This document shows, one piece after another, positions 28,019 to 37,386 of a DNA stretch of 64,000 nt. A model generated the notes under the pieces. It was not told the origin of the DNA and ran no database searches. It saw only the letters and a list, made by a program, of their open reading frames with translations. The position numbers and the translations under genes were made by a program. The stretch's first letter is position 1, and each line of letters starts with the position of its first letter. The DNA comes from Edaphobacter aggregans (GTDB lineage Bacteria; Acidobacteriota; Terriglobia; Terriglobales; Acidobacteriaceae): the NCBI GenBank assembly GCA_022736715.1, contig DZDJ01000008.1, positions 37,529 to 101,528 on the forward strand, read 5' to 3'.

Positions 28019-28882
28019 TTGCAACAGGCAGAAATCGGAATCATCGGAGGCAGCGGCCTCTACTCGATGCCCGGCCTCACCAACATTCGTGAGGAACGTG
28101 TTTCCACCCCTTTCGGCGATCCTTCGGACGCATTCATTCTTGGTGAACTGGAGGGCCGCAAAGTGGCCTTTCTGGCGCGCCACGGCCGCGGACATCGCAT
28201 TCTGCCTTCGGAGCTGAACTTCCGGGCCAACATCTACGCCATGAAGATGCTGGGCGTGGAGCGTGTCCTTTCTGTTTCTGCCGTGGGCTCGCTGAAGGAA
28301 GAGCACAAGCCGACGGATTTTGTGGTTCCGGACCAGTTCATCGACCGCACCTTCCACCGCGTTTCCACGTTCTTTGGCGAGGGCATTGTCGGGCATGTTG
28401 CTTTTGGTGATCCGGTATGCGCAACGGTGGGCAAGGCGATTGCGAGCGCCTGCAAAAGCGCAGAGGTGGTCGGCAAGCTGGGCGGCACCTACGTTTGCAT
28501 GGAAGGCCCGCAGTTTTCCACGCGTGCCGAGTCGAACCTGTATCGCAGCTGGGGCGCGGATGTGATCGGCATGACCAATCTGCAGGAAGCCAAGCTCGCC
28601 CGCGAGGCGGAGATCTGCTACGCGACCATGGCGATGGTGACCGATTACGACTGCTGGCATGAAGGACACGATGCCGTGACGATTGACCAGATTGTGGCCG
28701 TGCTGCACCAGAATGCGGAGAACGCCGCCAGAGTGGTGAAGGCGGCTGTGGCTGCCATGCCGCGCGAACGCAACTGCGCCTGCGCTACAGCATTGCAGTA
28801 CGCCATTCTGACGCAGCCGGATGCAATTCCTGCGGCAGCGCGCGAACGGCTGGGCCTGTTGTTGGGTAAGTATCAGCAGTAA
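28019..28882 (+). CDS. mtnP: S-methyl-5'-thioadenosine phosphorylase
   Basis: [16 protein letters not shown]...[47 protein letters not shown]...[56 protein letters not shown]. Confidence 0.97.
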   Translation: MQQAEIGIIGGSGLYSMPGLTNIREERVSTPFGDPSDAFILGELEGRKVAFLARHGRGHRILPSELNFRANIYAMKMLGVERVLSVSAVGSLKEEHKPTDFVVPDQFIDRTFHRVSTFFGEGIVGHVAFGDPVCATVGKAIASACKSAEVVGKLGGTYVCMEGPQFSTRAESNLYRSWGADVIGMTNLQEAKLAREAEICYATMAMVTDYDCWHEGHDAVTIDQIVAVLHQNAENAARVVKAAVAAMPRERNCACATALQYAILTQPDAIPAAARERLGLLLGKYQQ

Positions 28883-28962
28883 ACGCGCTGGGACAGCAAA
28901 GCGCCGCAACGACACGAAACGCGGCAACGACACGGGAAATAGACAGGAAGAGATACGCACGC

Positions 28963-29895
28963 ATGGCCATTCTGGTAGTAGGTTCGGTTGCATTCGATAA
29001 CGTAGAAACTCCGCACGGCAAGGTGGACAACTGCCTTGGCGGCGCGGCCACTTATTTTGCGCTGGCTGCCAGCTACTTCGCGCCAGTGCGCGTGATTGCA
29101 GTGGTGGGCGAAGACTTTACCGCGGAGCATGAGGCTGTACTGACGCGCCGCGGTGTGGACACGCTGGGGCTGGAGCATGCACCGGGCCGCAGCTTTCACT
29201 GGAGTGGTTCGTACCTGAAAAATCTGAACGAGGCGCAGACGCTCAATACGGAGCTGAATGTGTTTGAGCGTTTCGCGCCCAGGATTCCGGCCGAATATCT
29301 GGACAGCGAGTATCTCTTCCTGGCCAATATCGATCCCGTGCTGCAGGCGCGCGTGCGCAGCCAGATGCAGAAGGCGAAGATGGTCTGCGGCGACACGATG
29401 AATTACTGGATCAGGGACCACGCGGCCAATCTGGCTGTAGTGTTGCGCGAACTGGACGCGCTGCTCATCAACGACACCGAGGCCCGTATGCTGGCCAATG
29501 AGCCGAACCTGGTGCGCGCGGCGGAGAAGGTGATTGCCATGGGGCCGAAGTCGCTGGTAGTGAAGCATGGCGAGTATGGCGCGACCTCCTTCTTTGGCCA
29601 GCACAGCTTCAACGGCCGGCCCCATCTCACCACGCCCTTCCGCGCACCGGCGCTGCCGCTGACGGATGTGGTTGATCCGACCGGCGCTGGCGACTCCTTT
29701 GCCGGCGGTTTTTATGGATATATCGCATCGCAGCCAGCGCTGACGCCGGCCGTCTTCAAGGCGGCCATGTTCTACGGCGGCGTGATGGGATCCTTTGCCG
29801 TGGAGCGCTTTGGCACGGAGCGTTTGCAGTCACTGACGCGGGAAGAGATTGACCAGCGCTTTGCCACCTTCCGGGAGCTGTCGCACCTTGAGTAA
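28963..29895 (+). CDS. PfkB-family carbohydrate/nucleoside kinase
   Basis: ILVVGSVAFDNVETPHGKVDNCLGGAATYFALAASYF; anion-hole signature DVVDPTGAGDSFAGGFYGYIA. Confidence 0.94.
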   Translation: MAILVVGSVAFDNVETPHGKVDNCLGGAATYFALAASYFAPVRVIAVVGEDFTAEHEAVLTRRGVDTLGLEHAPGRSFHWSGSYLKNLNEAQTLNTELNVFERFAPRIPAEYLDSEYLFLANIDPVLQARVRSQMQKAKMVCGDTMNYWIRDHAANLAVVLRELDALLINDTEARMLANEPNLVRAAEKVIAMGPKSLVVKHGEYGATSFFGQHSFNGRPHLTTPFRAPALPLTDVVDPTGAGDSFAGGFYGYIASQPALTPAVFKAAMFYGGVMGSFAVERFGTERLQSLTREEIDQRFATFRELSHLE

Positions 29896-31549
29896 ACAAC
29901 TCACCACCAACGCGGAAAGCGGGCTGCAGGGCGACGAAATTCGCGCTGCAACACGGGACGAGGTGACGCCCTTTGCGGTGGGCGCCGTGGTGCTGGCGTT
30001 TATAGCGCTGCTCTACTCCACGTCGCATGGCTATCTGCTGCTGTTTGGCGATGCGGTGGCCCATCTGCATATTGCGCGGCGCATCTTTGACTCGCGCAAT
30101 CCGGGATTTTCGCAGTTGGGTGGTGTGTGGCTGCCGCTGCCGCATCTGCTGCTGCTGCCGTTTGTACAGCGCATGGACTGGTGGCAGTCTGGGCTGGCGG
30201 GTGCGTGGCCCTCGATGACCGCGTATGTGCTCAGCGTGGCCGGGCTCTTCAAAATAGCGCGGTATCTGCTGCCGCAGCGCTGGGCTGTGCTGACCACGGT
30301 GTTCTTCGCGCTGAATCCGAACCTGCTCTATCTTTCCACCACGGCCATGACGGAGCCGCTCTTCCTGGCCATTGTCATCTGGAGCGTGCTGCTGCTGATG
30401 GAGTGCGCGCAGGCGATGCAGCAGGAACAGGTAGGCAGGGCGATCCGCAAGCTGCTTTTTGCCGATCTGCTGCTGATCGCCGGAGTGTATACGCGCTACG
30501 ATGGCTGGATCATCGGCACGATCGCGTGGCTGGTGGTGCTGGTGCTTTTTCTGCGCCATCGCGCACTGTGGAAGAGCACGTTTGCACCGGCTTTTGCGGC
30601 GTTTACCGTGTTGCTGCTGGCGGCCCCGCTGGGATGGCTGGCCTACAACGCACATTATTTTCACGATCCGCTGGACTTTATGCGCGGGCCATATTCGGCC
30701 AGGGCGATCGAGCTGCGCACTACGCCTCCGGGATCGGCCTTTTATCCCGGCTACCATAATCCGCTCATGGCGGCGCTGTATTACTCCAAGGTGGCGCGGC
30801 TGGATGCTGTGGCCGGTCATGGCGGATTCGTTGTTCTGCTGCTGGCCCTGGCTGGGCTGGTGCTGCTGCTGCGCAAGCGCCGGGCAGACTGGTTCGTGGT
30901 TACGCTGCTGTGGGTGCCGCTGCCGTTTTACATCTATTCGGTGGCCTACGGATACGTGCCGATTTTCTTTCCGCAGTGGTCGCCCCACGCTTTTTACAAC
31001 ACGCGCTACGGCATGGAGATGCTGCCGGCTTTTGCGCTGTGCTTCTGCCTGGCATTGTTCTGGCTGGAGCAGCGTTTTGCGCAGGTGCGGAAGTATCTGT
31101 TGCCTGCTGTTGCTGTTCTGGTCGTGGCGAGCACAGGCTGGATGATCTACCAGAAGCCGCTGGTGTTGCAGGAGGCGCTGGCCAATTCTCGCACGCGCAT
31201 CTCGTTTGAAACTGCGCTGGCGACGCAACTGGAGATGATGCCCAACAATGTGCCGGTTCTGATGTACAACTCGGACCACGTGGGAGCATTGCAGCGTGCA
31301 GGCGTCCCACTGAAGCAGACGCTGAACGAGTTTGATTACGACAACTGGCGTAACGCGCTGGACGATCCGGCGAAGTATGCCGAGTATGTGGTGGCGATTG
31401 ATGGCGACCCGGTTTCCGCGGCGGTGAAGGCGCATCCGCAGGGGCTGAACGAGTTGTCCATTCTGTGCACCACAGGCCAGCCGTGTGCGCGCATCTACGG
31501 CTCAACGGAGTTTCACGCGCCACAGCAGACGTCACCCACAAGGCACTGA
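29888..31549 (+). CDS. Multipass membrane protein, GT-C/ArnT-like (glycosyltransferase family 39-like)
   Basis: ORF 29849..31549, likely TTG start 29888 overlapping the pfkB stop; LYSTSHGYLLLFGDAVAHLHIARRIFDSRNPGFSQLGGVWLPLPHLLLLP has the acidic loop after TM1. Confidence 0.72.
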   Translation: MSKQLTTNAESGLQGDEIRAATRDEVTPFAVGAVVLAFIALLYSTSHGYLLLFGDAVAHLHIARRIFDSRNPGFSQLGGVWLPLPHLLLLPFVQRMDWWQSGLAGAWPSMTAYVLSVAGLFKIARYLLPQRWAVLTTVFFALNPNLLYLSTTAMTEPLFLAIVIWSVLLLMECAQAMQQEQVGRAIRKLLFADLLLIAGVYTRYDGWIIGTIAWLVVLVLFLRHRALWKSTFAPAFAAFTVLLLAAPLGWLAYNAHYFHDPLDFMRGPYSARAIELRTTPPGSAFYPGYHNPLMAALYYSKVARLDAVAGHGGFVVLLLALAGLVLLLRKRRADWFVVTLLWVPLPFYIYSVAYGYVPIFFPQWSPHAFYNTRYGMEMLPAFALCFCLALFWLEQRFAQVRKYLLPAVAVLVVASTGWMIYQKPLVLQEALANSRTRISFETALATQLEMMPNNVPVLMYNSDHVGALQRAGVPLKQTLNEFDYDNWRNALDDPAKYAEYVVAIDGDPVSAAVKAHPQGLNELSILCTTGQPCARIYGSTEFHAPQQTSPTRH

Positions 31550-31585
31550 CGTGCGGCGCAACTGCGATGATACGATCACGCAAAC

Positions 31586-32407
31586 ATGGAGAAAGCAGTG
31601 GTTCCTTTTGTAAAAGCGCATGCCTGCGGTAATGATTTTCTGATTGTAGAAGAAGCGGACGCTCGCGGACGGCACGCGGCACTGGCACGGCATCTCTGCC
31701 AGCGCAACACCAGCGTTGGCGCCGATGGCATTGAGTTTCTGGAGCGTCGCGCCGATGGACCATTTTTCCTGCGGCTCTTCAATGCCGATGGCAGCGAGGC
31801 GGAGCTTTCCGGCAATGGCACGCGTTGCGTGGCCGCCTGGCTGGCCTACAACGAAAAGCGCGAACAGGTCGTGCTGGGAACGCATGGCGGTCCGCGCGCC
31901 TGTAAAGTGGTGAAGGCCAGCGGCACGCATTTTGAGATTGAAAGCGAAATGGGAGTGCCGCAGGTCACGGCGCGCACGCTCAACCTGCCGCAGGCGGGCG
32001 AGGTGAGTGGTGCGGAAGTGAATATCGGCAATCCACACTTTGTGGTCTTTGTGGAGAAGGACGATTTCCGCTCGCACGGGTTGAGCTGGCAGGAGCTGGG
32101 CCAGATCATCTGCACCAGCCCGCTCTTTCCGCAGGGCACCAACGTGGAGTTTGTGCAGATGCTGGAGCCGGGCAGGATCGCCATTCGCATCTTCGAGCGC
32201 GGCGTTGGGCCCACGACTTCTTCCGGCACGGGGACCTGCGCCTCGGCAACAGCAGCGATTGCCTTGCGTGGCGCAAGCCGCGAATGGTTGAACGTAGTGG
32301 CGCCCGGCGGCGCGCAGCAGGTGCGCTGGGCCAGTGCGGAGGCGCCCATGCTGCTCACAGGCCCGGCGGAGATCATCTGCTGCGGTGGAGAGGCGGCGAC
32401 AGAGTAA
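31586..32407 (+). CDS. dapF: Diaminopimelate epimerase
   Basis: FVKAHACGNDFLIVEEAD...RNTSVGADGIEFLE...FNADGSEAELSGNGTRCVAAWL...GNPHFVVFVE...ERGVGPTTSSGTGTCASATAAI. Confidence 0.97.
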   Translation: MEKAVVPFVKAHACGNDFLIVEEADARGRHAALARHLCQRNTSVGADGIEFLERRADGPFFLRLFNADGSEAELSGNGTRCVAAWLAYNEKREQVVLGTHGGPRACKVVKASGTHFEIESEMGVPQVTARTLNLPQAGEVSGAEVNIGNPHFVVFVEKDDFRSHGLSWQELGQIICTSPLFPQGTNVEFVQMLEPGRIAIRIFERGVGPTTSSGTGTCASATAAIALRGASREWLNVVAPGGAQQVRWASAEAPMLLTGPAEIICCGGEAATE

Positions 32408-33366
32408 TGGGGCCCCCCGATTTCGCCTCCGAACCATTGCTGCCCGCTGCATTGCGGCCCGGTGCGCGGCTGGCCGTGGTTTCGCCTGCCAGCACTCCCA
32501 GGCCGGATCTGGTGGAGCGGGGCATGCGGGCGCTGCGTGAGAATGGCTATGAGCCAGTCCTGTTTGAGCATGCGCTGGATCGCGGGCCGCTGTATTTTGC
32601 CGGAACGGCAGCGGAGCGCGCGGCCGATCTGCATCGTGCTTTTGCCGATGACGCGATCGACGGCATTCTCTGCACACGCGGCGGCTTCGGGTCTGTTTAC
32701 CTGCTGCCGCTGTTGGATGTGGCACTCATTCGCGCGAATCCCAAGCCGTTCGTCGGGTACAGCGACCAGACCTCAGTGCAGGGATGGCTGTGGCGCGCTA
32801 CCGGACTGATTACGTTTCATGGACCCATGGTGGCTGCGGATTTTGCGCGCGCCAACGGGGTGGATGACGCCAGCTGGCTGCATGCGTTGACGGCCACGCA
32901 GCCCTGGTCGATGGGAAGCAGCGAGGGACTGCAGGTGTTGCGGCCAGGCAAGGCCAGCGGACGGCTGCTTGGCGGCTGCACCAGTTTACTGGTGGCCTCG
33001 CTCAATACGCCGTTTGAGGCGCAGACCGGGGACTGTGTGCTGTTTCTGGAGGACATCGGCACCAAGCCGTATCAGATGGACCGCATGTTGGTGCAGTTGG
33101 AAGGTGCAGGCAAACTCAAGGGCGTGCGCGGCATCGTATTTGGCGAGATGCGGAACTGCATTCAGCCGGGCGCACCGGAAGAGCTGCTGACCGATTCCAT
33201 TCTGTTTGCACTCAAAGATTTTGAAGGCCCCATCGCCATTGGTCTGCGCTCCGGCCATGTGGATGGCGCCAATGTCACGCTGCCGCTGGGCGTGCAGGTG
33301 GAACTGGACCTGACGCAGGCGGCGAATCCGCAGCTGCACATCGTATCTCCGGCAGTTCGAGGTTAG
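32407..33366 (+). CDS. ldcA: LD-carboxypeptidase (murein tetrapeptide carboxypeptidase)
   Basis: Start ATG 32407, 1-bp overlap with the dapF stop (TAATG). LAVVSPASTPRPDLVERGMRALRENGYEPVL...DGILCTRGGFGSVYLLPLLD...FVGYSDQTSVQ...HGPMV. Confidence 0.94.
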   Translation: MGPPDFASEPLLPAALRPGARLAVVSPASTPRPDLVERGMRALRENGYEPVLFEHALDRGPLYFAGTAAERAADLHRAFADDAIDGILCTRGGFGSVYLLPLLDVALIRANPKPFVGYSDQTSVQGWLWRATGLITFHGPMVAADFARANGVDDASWLHALTATQPWSMGSSEGLQVLRPGKASGRLLGGCTSLLVASLNTPFEAQTGDCVLFLEDIGTKPYQMDRMLVQLEGAGKLKGVRGIVFGEMRNCIQPGAPEELLTDSILFALKDFEGPIAIGLRSGHVDGANVTLPLGVQVELDLTQAANPQLHIVSPAVRG

Positions 33367-33378
33367 TTGGAAGGAAGC

Positions 33379-34815
33379 ATGCAGGCAAGACAGCATATAC
33401 ATCTCATCGGCATCTGCGGCACGGCCATGGCCTCGCTTGCAGGCTTGTTGCAACTGCGCGGTCACCGCGTCACCGGGTCGGATGCGGCGGCCTATCCGCC
33501 GATGAGCGATCTGCTGCAGTCGTTGCAGATTCCGGTGGCCCAGCCCTATGCGGAGGCCAACCTGCAGCCGCATCCCGATCTGGTGATTGTGGGGAACGCC
33601 ATTTCCCGCGGCAACGTGGAGCTGGAGTATCTGCTCGACCAGCGCATTCCTTTCCGCTCGATGGCCGCCATTCTGCATGACGAGTTTCTGCCGGGCCGCG
33701 AGTCGCTGGTGATTGCCGGGACGCACGGCAAGACCACCACCACCAGCATGCTGGCGTGGATTTATGAGGTGGCTTCGCGGCAGAATGCAGCGCTCTCGCC
33801 TTCTTTTTTGATTGGCGGCGTGGCAGAAAATTTTGGCACCAGCTTCATGCTGCGCTCCTCGCGCCCGTTCCTTCTGGAAGGCGACGAGTACGACACGGCC
33901 TTCTTCGACAAAGGGCCAAAGTTTCTGCATTACTTCCCCGACGCGGCCATTCTGACGCATGTGGAGTTTGACCACGCAGACATCTATCGTGATCTGGACG
34001 CGGTGAAGACGGCCTTCAAACGCCTCGTCAACCTGATTCCGCGCCGGGGCCGCGTGGTGGCCTACGACGGCAGCGAGAATGTGACCGAGTGTGTGGCCAG
34101 GGCCTTCTGCCCGGTGGAGCGGTACGGATTCGCAGCGGATTCGCACTGGCGCATTGCCGATCTTGATCAGGCGGGAGCCATCACCCGCTGGACGCTGCTG
34201 CGTGCCCGTGAGCCATTTGCCGCATTACAGCTTCCCCTTGCGGGTGAACACAATGCGCTGAACGCCACAGCGGCTGCGGCATTGGCGGCCGGGCAGGGGA
34301 TTCCCGCGGCAGCCATTGCGGAGGCGCTGGCGACCTTCCAAAGCGTGAAGCGCCGGCTGGAGGTCCGCGCCGAGGTGGAGGGCATCACCGTCATCGACGA
34401 TTTTGCGCACCACCCTACGGCCATCCGTGAGACCCTGCGCGCCCTGCGCAGCCGCTATCCGGGACGCAGGTTGTGGGCCATTCTGGAGCCGCGCTCCAAC
34501 ACGTTGCGGCGAAACGTCTTTCAGCGCGAGCTGACTGAAAGCCTGCAACTGGCCGATGAAGTGGTGCTGGCCAGCGTCTTCCAGTCGCAAAACATTCCCG
34601 CGGAAGAGCGGCTGTCGCCGGAGGCAGTCATTGCTGGCCTGCATGCGGCCGGGCATCCCGCTGTACTGCTGGCGGATGCGGACGCAATCGTGGCCGACGT
34701 GGCTCCGCGGCTGCGTGCGGGCGATGTGGTGGCCATTCTCTCCAACGGCGGCTTTGGCGGCATTTATGAAAAGCTGCCTGCCGCGCTGGCCCTGGTGACG
34801 GAGGCAAGCCGCTGA
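33379..34815 (+). CDS. mpl: UDP-N-acetylmuramate:L-alanyl-gamma-D-glutamyl-meso-diaminopimelate ligase
   Basis: HIHLIGICGTAMASLAGLLQLRGHRVTGSDAAAYPPMSDLL...VIAGTHGKTTTTSMLAWI...PSFLIGGVAENFGTSF...LEGDEYDTAFFDKGPKFLHYFPD...VIDDFAHHPTAIRETL. Confidence 0.96.
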   Translation: MQARQHIHLIGICGTAMASLAGLLQLRGHRVTGSDAAAYPPMSDLLQSLQIPVAQPYAEANLQPHPDLVIVGNAISRGNVELEYLLDQRIPFRSMAAILHDEFLPGRESLVIAGTHGKTTTTSMLAWIYEVASRQNAALSPSFLIGGVAENFGTSFMLRSSRPFLLEGDEYDTAFFDKGPKFLHYFPDAAILTHVEFDHADIYRDLDAVKTAFKRLVNLIPRRGRVVAYDGSENVTECVARAFCPVERYGFAADSHWRIADLDQAGAITRWTLLRAREPFAALQLPLAGEHNALNATAAAALAAGQGIPAAAIAEALATFQSVKRRLEVRAEVEGITVIDDFAHHPTAIRETLRALRSRYPGRRLWAILEPRSNTLRRNVFQRELTESLQLADEVVLASVFQSQNIPAEERLSPEAVIAGLHAAGHPAVLLADADAIVADVAPRLRAGDVVAILSNGGFGGIYEKLPAALALVTEASR

Positions 34816-34875
34816 TTTACGCAGGCAAGCTGGCGCATCCTGTATGCTGCTCAACAGAAACGCACGGGACGACCC

Positions 34876-35622
34876 ATGATTGCAGCATTCATCATTCTTT
34901 TTATCTATGGAACGCTTGGGCCCATCGCAGGCATTCTGGGCATTCCTTGGACGCTGCTGACAGGCGACATCACCTGGCTATATCGCCGGGCCATGTGGAT
35001 TGCCAGTGCGGGTGTGCGCGCGGCCGGCATTCGTATCGACGTTACCGGCAGGGAAAACATTCCGCGCGACCAGTGTTGCATCTTCATGTCCAACCATGTG
35101 TCCAATCTGGACCCGCCGGTGCTGCTGCCGCTCATCCCTGGCCGCACTTCCATCCTGCTGAAGCGGGAGCTGATGAAGATTCCCATGCTGGGTATGGCCA
35201 TGCGCCTGGGCGATTTTGTCCCGGTGGACCGCAGCCATCAGCGGGAAAAGGCGATTGAGAGCATCCGCACGGCTGCGCGTGTTCTGCGCTCCGGCGTGCA
35301 TATCACGGTCTTTCCGGAGGGAACCCGCTCGCGCGATGGCCGTCTGCTGCCCTTCAAGAAAGGCCCGTTCTTTCTGGCGCAGGAGACTGGCGCGCCGATT
35401 GTTCCCATCTCCATCCACGGCACTGAAGGCATGATGCGCAAGGGCAGCATGCGGGTCTTTCCCGGAACGGCGCATGTGGTCTTTCATCCGGCGGTGGATC
35501 CGGCAAAGTTCGCCACGCGGGAAGAGTTGATGGCCGCAGTGCGCGCGGCCATTGCGGAAGGGTTGCCGGAGTGGATGCGAACCGGGCCTGCTGCGCAGAG
35601 TGCAGGGGTGGCCGCGGAGTAG
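34876..35622 (+). CDS. plsC: 1-acyl-sn-glycerol-3-phosphate acyltransferase
   Basis: FMSNHVSNLDPPVLLPLIPGR (NHxxxxD) ... VFPEGTRSRDGRLLPFKKGPFFLAQETGAPIVPISIHGT. Confidence 0.95.
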   Translation: MIAAFIILFIYGTLGPIAGILGIPWTLLTGDITWLYRRAMWIASAGVRAAGIRIDVTGRENIPRDQCCIFMSNHVSNLDPPVLLPLIPGRTSILLKRELMKIPMLGMAMRLGDFVPVDRSHQREKAIESIRTAARVLRSGVHITVFPEGTRSRDGRLLPFKKGPFFLAQETGAPIVPISIHGTEGMMRKGSMRVFPGTAHVVFHPAVDPAKFATREELMAAVRAAIAEGLPEWMRTGPAAQSAGVAAE

Positions 35623-36321
35623 CTACTTGAGGATGGCGTTGTAACCGTCGGCCAATAGGCGCTGGCGCATCACGTTGGCGTCCTTGCGATTGCTGAACGG
35701 GCCCACCTGCACATGGATCAGGTTGTCGCTCAGGTCCGGCTTGGCCGTCACGCTGTAGCCGCGCTTGCGCAGGGCAGAAAGCAGAACGTTGGCATCTTCC
35801 TGGTGCGAGACCGCGGCAATCTGTACCATCAGCGGGCCACTGGAAGCAGTTGCCGCCGCTGCTGAAACCGGGGTGGAGGTCTGGCTCAGCGTTGCGTTGC
35901 TGGCGACAGTTGTAGTGGCCGGAATTGATCGTGGTGCTGCTGTGTTCGTCGCGGTGCTGATCGGAGCCGGTGTCGTCACAGGAGCCTGCGAGCGCAACAC
36001 CGGCTCAGTGGGAGCAGTCGTTGCGTCGGCGGCATTGTCCGCAGTGCTGTCAGTGGTGGCAGTGGCCGTGTCCGGGGTTACGCCGGGAATGGAGGGGCTG
36101 CCGGGCGCAGGTTTGTAACTGTCGTAGCCGGAATCGCTGCTGCTGCTTGCCGCTGCGGCAATCACCTTCTGCATGGAACTGCGGCCAACCGTATATCCAA
36201 AGCCGAAAAATACTCCGCAGACGAGCACTGCGGCAAAGAAAATCCCCAGCAAAGAGGAGAGCCCCAGCGTGATTTCGCTGTGCGTTTCTTCCTCGAAATC
36301 CAGTTCGTCTAATTTACTCAT
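35623..36321 (-). CDS. SPOR domain-containing membrane protein
   Basis: Single TM LLGIFFAAVLVCGVFFGFGYTVG, Ala/Thr/Pro-rich linker, C-terminal MVQIAAVSHQEDANVLLSALRKRGYSVTAK...IHVQVGPFSNRKDANVMRQRLLADGYNAILK. Confidence 0.92.
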   Translation of the reverse strand: MSKLDELDFEEETHSEITLGLSSLLGIFFAAVLVCGVFFGFGYTVGRSSMQKVIAAAASSSSDSGYDSYKPAPGSPSIPGVTPDTATATTDSTADNAADATTAPTEPVLRSQAPVTTPAPISTATNTAAPRSIPATTTVASNATLSQTSTPVSAAAATASSGPLMVQIAAVSHQEDANVLLSALRKRGYSVTAKPDLSDNLIHVQVGPFSNRKDANVMRQRLLADGYNAILK

Positions 36322-36414
36322 GATGATTCATGTACGCGGCCGGTTCTGTGTTTGCCCGCTTTTAAGTATGACCGCGTACAGAGCGCTTTTGTACTCTTCT
36401 CGTAAAGGTTCCTG

Positions 36415-37206
36415 TTAACTCTTTGGTGCCGTGGCCGGTGGGGCCGGTGGTTCGTTAAAGGCAGACCGGTTCAGCATGTTCAGCAGTTCCAGCGGCAATG
36501 GAAAGACGATGGTGGTGTTTTTTTCCACACCGATGTCGGTAAGTGTTTGCAGATAACGCAGTTGCAGGGTCATGGGCTGAGTGGCCAGCAGTCCGGCGGC
36601 ATCCACCAGCTTCTGGGCGGCATTGAACTCGCCCTCGGCGTTGATGATCTTCGACCGCTTTTCGCGCTCGGCCTCGGCCTGCTTGGCCATGGCGCGCAGC
36701 ATGGACTCCGGCAGATCCACCTGCTTCACCTCCACGCTGACCACTTTCACGCCAAAGGGCGCCGTATGGCCGTCAATAATGGTCTGGATGCGCTGGTTCA
36801 GCGCTTCCCGGTGGGCCAGCAGTTCATCCAGTTCCACTTCTCCCAGCACGGAGCGCAGGGTGGTCTGCGCAAACTGCGAGGTCTGGTAGACGTAGTTGGA
36901 AACCTCAATGACGGCCTTGGACGGATCGACGACACGCAGCGTGATGACGGCGTTCACCTTCAGCGTCACGTTGTCGCGGGTGATGACATCCTGCGCAGGG
37001 ACCTCCATTGCCTCCTGCCGGAGAGAAATCCGGACGATCTGGTCAAACGGACGAAAGACAAGGATCACGCCCGGACCTTTGGGGCTGGGCAGAACGCGGC
37101 CAAGGCGGAAGATGACGCCACGCTCATACTCTTTCAGGATTTTGATGGAGTTGATCAGGTAGATGGCAACGATCAGGACAATAATCAAACCAGGCATGCC
37201 GCTCAT
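36415..37206 (-). CDS. Slipin / stomatin-like SPFH-Band7 protein
   Basis: INSIKILKEYERGVIFRLGRVLPSPKGPGVILVF...VPAQDVITRDNVTLKVNAVITLRVVDPSKAVIEVSNYVYQTSQFAQTTLRSVLGEVELDELLAHREALN. Confidence 0.96.
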   Translation of the reverse strand: MSGMPGLIIVLIVAIYLINSIKILKEYERGVIFRLGRVLPSPKGPGVILVFRPFDQIVRISLRQEAMEVPAQDVITRDNVTLKVNAVITLRVVDPSKAVIEVSNYVYQTSQFAQTTLRSVLGEVELDELLAHREALNQRIQTIIDGHTAPFGVKVVSVEVKQVDLPESMLRAMAKQAEAEREKRSKIINAEGEFNAAQKLVDAAGLLATQPMTLQLRYLQTLTDIGVEKNTTIVFPLPLELLNMLNRSAFNEPPAPPATAPKS

Positions 37207-37275
37207 AAGAGCCTCTTGAGGCGCATAATGTGCGCCTCAAGCATTGTACTCCCAGGTTTTTGTCCGCCGGCCTAT

Positions 37276-37386
37276 AGCGGTTCTCCAGTTGGTGTAGAGG
37301 GAACGTGATGCCCTGAAACGGCTTTTTTCTCAAGAAAAAGCCGTCCTGCATGTTCCTGGAAACTCCGCGAAAACTGGAGAACCGCT
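37276..37386. repeat. 111-bp nested palindromic element fused to stop codon of the OM barrel gene
   Basis: Perfect 15-bp terminal inverted repeats AGCGGTTCTCCAGTT / AACTGGAGAACCGCT, nested ACGGCTTTTT/AAAAAGCCGT hairpin (37318-37344); directly abuts the minus-strand TAG at 37387-37389. Confidence 0.85.

Noticed and set aside
29756-31435. 559-aa minus-strand ORF antisense to the GT39-like gene
   Set aside because: His/Gln/Arg-rich low-complexity translation typical of antisense to a TM protein gene.
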